Both the position numbers and the translations under genes were made by a program. This document shows positions 62,317 to 64,000 of a DNA stretch of 64,000 bases, piece by piece. Each line of letters begins with the position of its first letter. Position 1 is the stretch's first letter. This DNA is from Chitinophagaceae bacterium (GTDB taxonomy: Bacteria > Bacteroidota > Bacteroidia > Chitinophagales > Chitinophagaceae), in NCBI GenBank assembly GCA_023957155.1, contig JAMLHK010000010.1, positions 124,001-188,000 of the forward strand. Reading direction: 5' to 3'. A model generated the notes under the pieces. It was not told the DNA's origin, did no database searches, and saw nothing but the letters and a program-made list of their open reading frames with translations.

Positions 62317-62871
62317 ATGAAAAAAGCAATCTTATTACTTTTTATTGCTTCTTCTTTTTATAATATCGCGGATTGCCAGATAACAAAAGGAAATTGGATG
62401 GTAGGAGGAAATGCAACTTTTTCAACCTTTCAAAATTCAAGTACAGCTTCCCTTCAGTACAAGCAAACAGATTTTCAAATCGCTCCGTTAGCAGGTTATT
62501 TTCTATGGGATAAATTTGCAGCCGGGCTTAATCCGTCGCTTACGCATGCGAATAATAATGTTTTAAGTACCAGTACCACTATTAATATTGGCCCATTTGT
62601 AAGATATTATTTTCTTGATGAAGGAAATATCGTTAACCTGTTTGCCGGATCGAGCTATACTTATGGGAGGATTACGGGAAAGGGACAAGGAAGCGGACAA
62701 CATCTGAATACCTTTTCATTTTCGGGAGGCCCCGTTATATATTTCAATTCTTCTGTGGGCCTGGAATTCATTGTTGCTTATAACACAACAAAAGCTGTGG
62801 GGCGTTCAGGAGCTAATAATGAAATAAAGTTTGGTATGGGCTTTCAGATTCATTTAGAAAGAGACAAGTAA
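62317..62871 (+). CDS. Outer-membrane beta-barrel protein
   Basis: 184 residues. Signal peptide MKKAILLLFIASSFYNIADC followed by Q. The mature part alternates hydrophobic/polar residues in short strands (WMVGGNATFSTFQ, FQIAPLAGYFLW, AAGLNPSLTHANN, INIGPFVRYYF, SYTYGRITGKG, FSFSGGPVIYF, LEFIVAYNTT), with a C-terminal aromatic strand (KFGMGFQIHLE). This fits a small eight-stranded OmpA/OmpW-like barrel (OMP_b-brl family). No specific ligand is known. It may belong to the RHS locus. Confidence 0.82.
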   Translation: MKKAILLLFIASSFYNIADCQITKGNWMVGGNATFSTFQNSSTASLQYKQTDFQIAPLAGYFLWDKFAAGLNPSLTHANNNVLSTSTTINIGPFVRYYFLDEGNIVNLFAGSSYTYGRITGKGQGSGQHLNTFSFSGGPVIYFNSSVGLEFIVAYNTTKAVGRSGANNEIKFGMGFQIHLERDK

Positions 62872-62897
62872 AATACTCATCAACTACAATAATTTTT

Positions 62898-64000
62898 ATG
62901 AAAAAGATCATCACATTGCGGCTTTGCTTATTAATACTGCTCAATATTTTCAGTGCAATAAGTTTTTCACAAACCATCATCAATTATCAAACATGGACAG
63001 GCGCTTCAGGTTGCAATATATTTGCTTCATCAATAAATGTGCCGGTAACTATTAATGGAACAAATAATACTATTGCCCATCTAACAGCCATTGGGCAACC
63101 TACCTATGACAATGTTAATAAGTCAGTTAACTTAGATACTAAAGTTGTAAATGCATCACTGAATCAAGGAACCGCATATGCAATCACTGTAAACTTTAAG
63201 AAAGATTATTCTTATAAAATTACTTTGAACGCTTCACTTATCAAAACAATATCAACTGATCCTAACGCGTTGCTCAGGCTTGATTTAAATAACGGAGGAA
63301 ATGGTGGTAATACTACATGTAACGGAACAGGTATTATTGACGCGAGTGGTTCCGGGGGGCTAAAACAGAGCCTACAAATAAATAGTACAACCTTCACTGA
63401 TTATGTATTCAACTATACCCCCCTGACATCTTATGAGATATATTTAGTAATTGCCGCAATTCCACAAACTGGAATGTCATCAACCCAAACAATTCTAATA
63501 AGAAAAATAACAATTGAGGAAACGCCTCCTCCTGTAACATTCACGCTGCCTGCTTCAAAAACCTTTGGATGTGGCACTAACACAGCACAAACGTTCACCG
63601 TTACCAATGTTTATGGCACTACCGGCATTACCAACTACACCTGGCATCTTGGATCGGCAAGTAACAACTGGCTTTATAATGGCAGCCCTGCTCCTCAGAC
63701 TATCTCAACAGGCACAAACGGTTCCATATCATTAACTCCCGTTTGCGGCGCGGTACAAACCAATATATCTGCTACCATAACAGCAAATGGCAATACCTAT
63801 AATACCAATACAAGTGTTGTATCTTATACCCCACCTGTTGTTACTATGGCTGGAAACAATCTTTTATGTTCCGGCTCCGCTTCCTTCCAACTCAACGGGT
63901 TGCCATGTAATAGTACCGTTGTATGGTCAGCCACGCCTTCGGGTGTTGTCAGCCTTGCGCCTAACGGGGGACAGGTAGCGGTTACCAAAACGGGAAACGG
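62898..64000 (+). CDS. Large secreted surface protein with Ig-like repeats, partial
   Basis: The frame starts at an ATG at 62898 and stays open to the window end (367 codons). Signal peptide MKKIITLRLCLLILLNIFSA with SFSQ. The first part (about residues 30-210) is a beta-rich domain. It is followed by FTLPASKTFGCGTNTAQTF, VYGTTGITNYTWHLGS and SGVVSLAPNGGQVAVTKTG, resembling Ig/PKD-like adhesin modules with paired cysteines. The protein is probably very long and may end in a T9SS tail or an RHS part. It would be outside the cell, in attachment or as a carrier of another toxin. Confidence 0.75.
   Translation, partial: MKKIITLRLCLLILLNIFSAISFSQTIINYQTWTGASGCNIFASSINVPVTINGTNNTIAHLTAIGQPTYDNVNKSVNLDTKVVNASLNQGTAYAITVNFKKDYSYKITLNASLIKTISTDPNALLRLDLNNGGNGGNTTCNGTGIIDASGSGGLKQSLQINSTTFTDYVFNYTPLTSYEIYLVIAAIPQTGMSSTQTILIRKITIEETPPPVTFTLPASKTFGCGTNTAQTFTVTNVYGTTGITNYTWHLGSASNNWLYNGSPAPQTISTGTNGSISLTPVCGAVQTNISATITANGNTYNTNTSVVSYTPPVVTMAGNNLLCSGSASFQLNGLPCNSTVVWSATPSGVVSLAPNGGQVAVTKTGN

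Noticed and set aside
1-64000. tRNA or rRNA genes
   Set aside because: No cloverleaf or conserved rRNA segments recognised on reading both strands.

Overview
The window comes from a Bacteroidota chromosome, most likely a member of the Chitinophagaceae or a close relative. The support is a SusC/SusD pair, a type IX secretion (T9SS) sorting domain, CTnDOT-type tra genes, RHS/SpvB surface proteins, a good Bacteroidota promoter (TTTG-N19-TAnnTTTG) and moderate GC. Assignments come from reading motifs and domain order; no database search was run.

Layout. 1-2.3 kb: an RND-type efflux operon on the minus strand (adaptor, cut by the window edge, plus TolC-like channel). 2.7-9.2 kb: AI-2E/PerM-type membrane protein, flavin-reductase-like protein, a histidine kinase with a receiver-CRP fusion regulator, the di-iron repair protein Ric and an AraC regulator. 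9.4-12.7 kb: an FAD amine-oxidase-like enzyme and a secreted sialidase-like protein flanked by a 93-bp direct repeat. 12.75-18.3 kb: the imuA-imuB-dnaE2 mutasome behind a perfect palindrome. 18.3-19.4 kb: two unknown genes.

20.1-33.6 kb is accessory DNA. An IS91-type element (tyrosine recombinase plus HUH transposase) abuts an array of five promoterless single-gene cassettes (22.64-27.5 kb), all in one direction: NAD(P)-binding protein, secreted trypsin-like protease, membrane protein, TIR-domain protein and a T4 endonuclease V-like glycosylase. They are separated by attC-like sites of about 200 bp. The start of each cassette is complementary to the R'' box of its own site rather than always to the neighbouring box, which is the signature of integron cassettes. 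No integron integrase is visible, so this looks like a CALIN (attC array without integrase). Its last site runs into a decayed IS481 element. After that come a lone receiver protein, toxin-antitoxin genes and antitoxin remnants, a nucleotidyltransferase-HEPN fusion, a YhcG/PDDEXK nuclease and an HTH regulator.

33.6-39.6 kb: a SusC/SusD uptake pair with a small secreted protein and a MauE/DoxX-type membrane protein facing it. 40.0-53.9 kb: a minus-strand operon from a conjugative element (TraK, a TraL-position protein, TraM, TraN, primase-polymerase, two DNA methyltransferases and many unknowns) that starts abruptly at traK and ends in a bidirectional terminator. The coupling, relaxase and ATPase genes are absent here, so this is a fragment or a split element. 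54.8-64 kb: a surface/toxin locus with a 2115-residue SpvB/RHS protein carrying a Cys/His-rich insert and a C-terminal HExxH domain, a small possible immunity lipoprotein, a small T9SS-sorted protein, an outer-membrane barrel and the start of a large secreted Ig-like-repeat protein that runs off the window.
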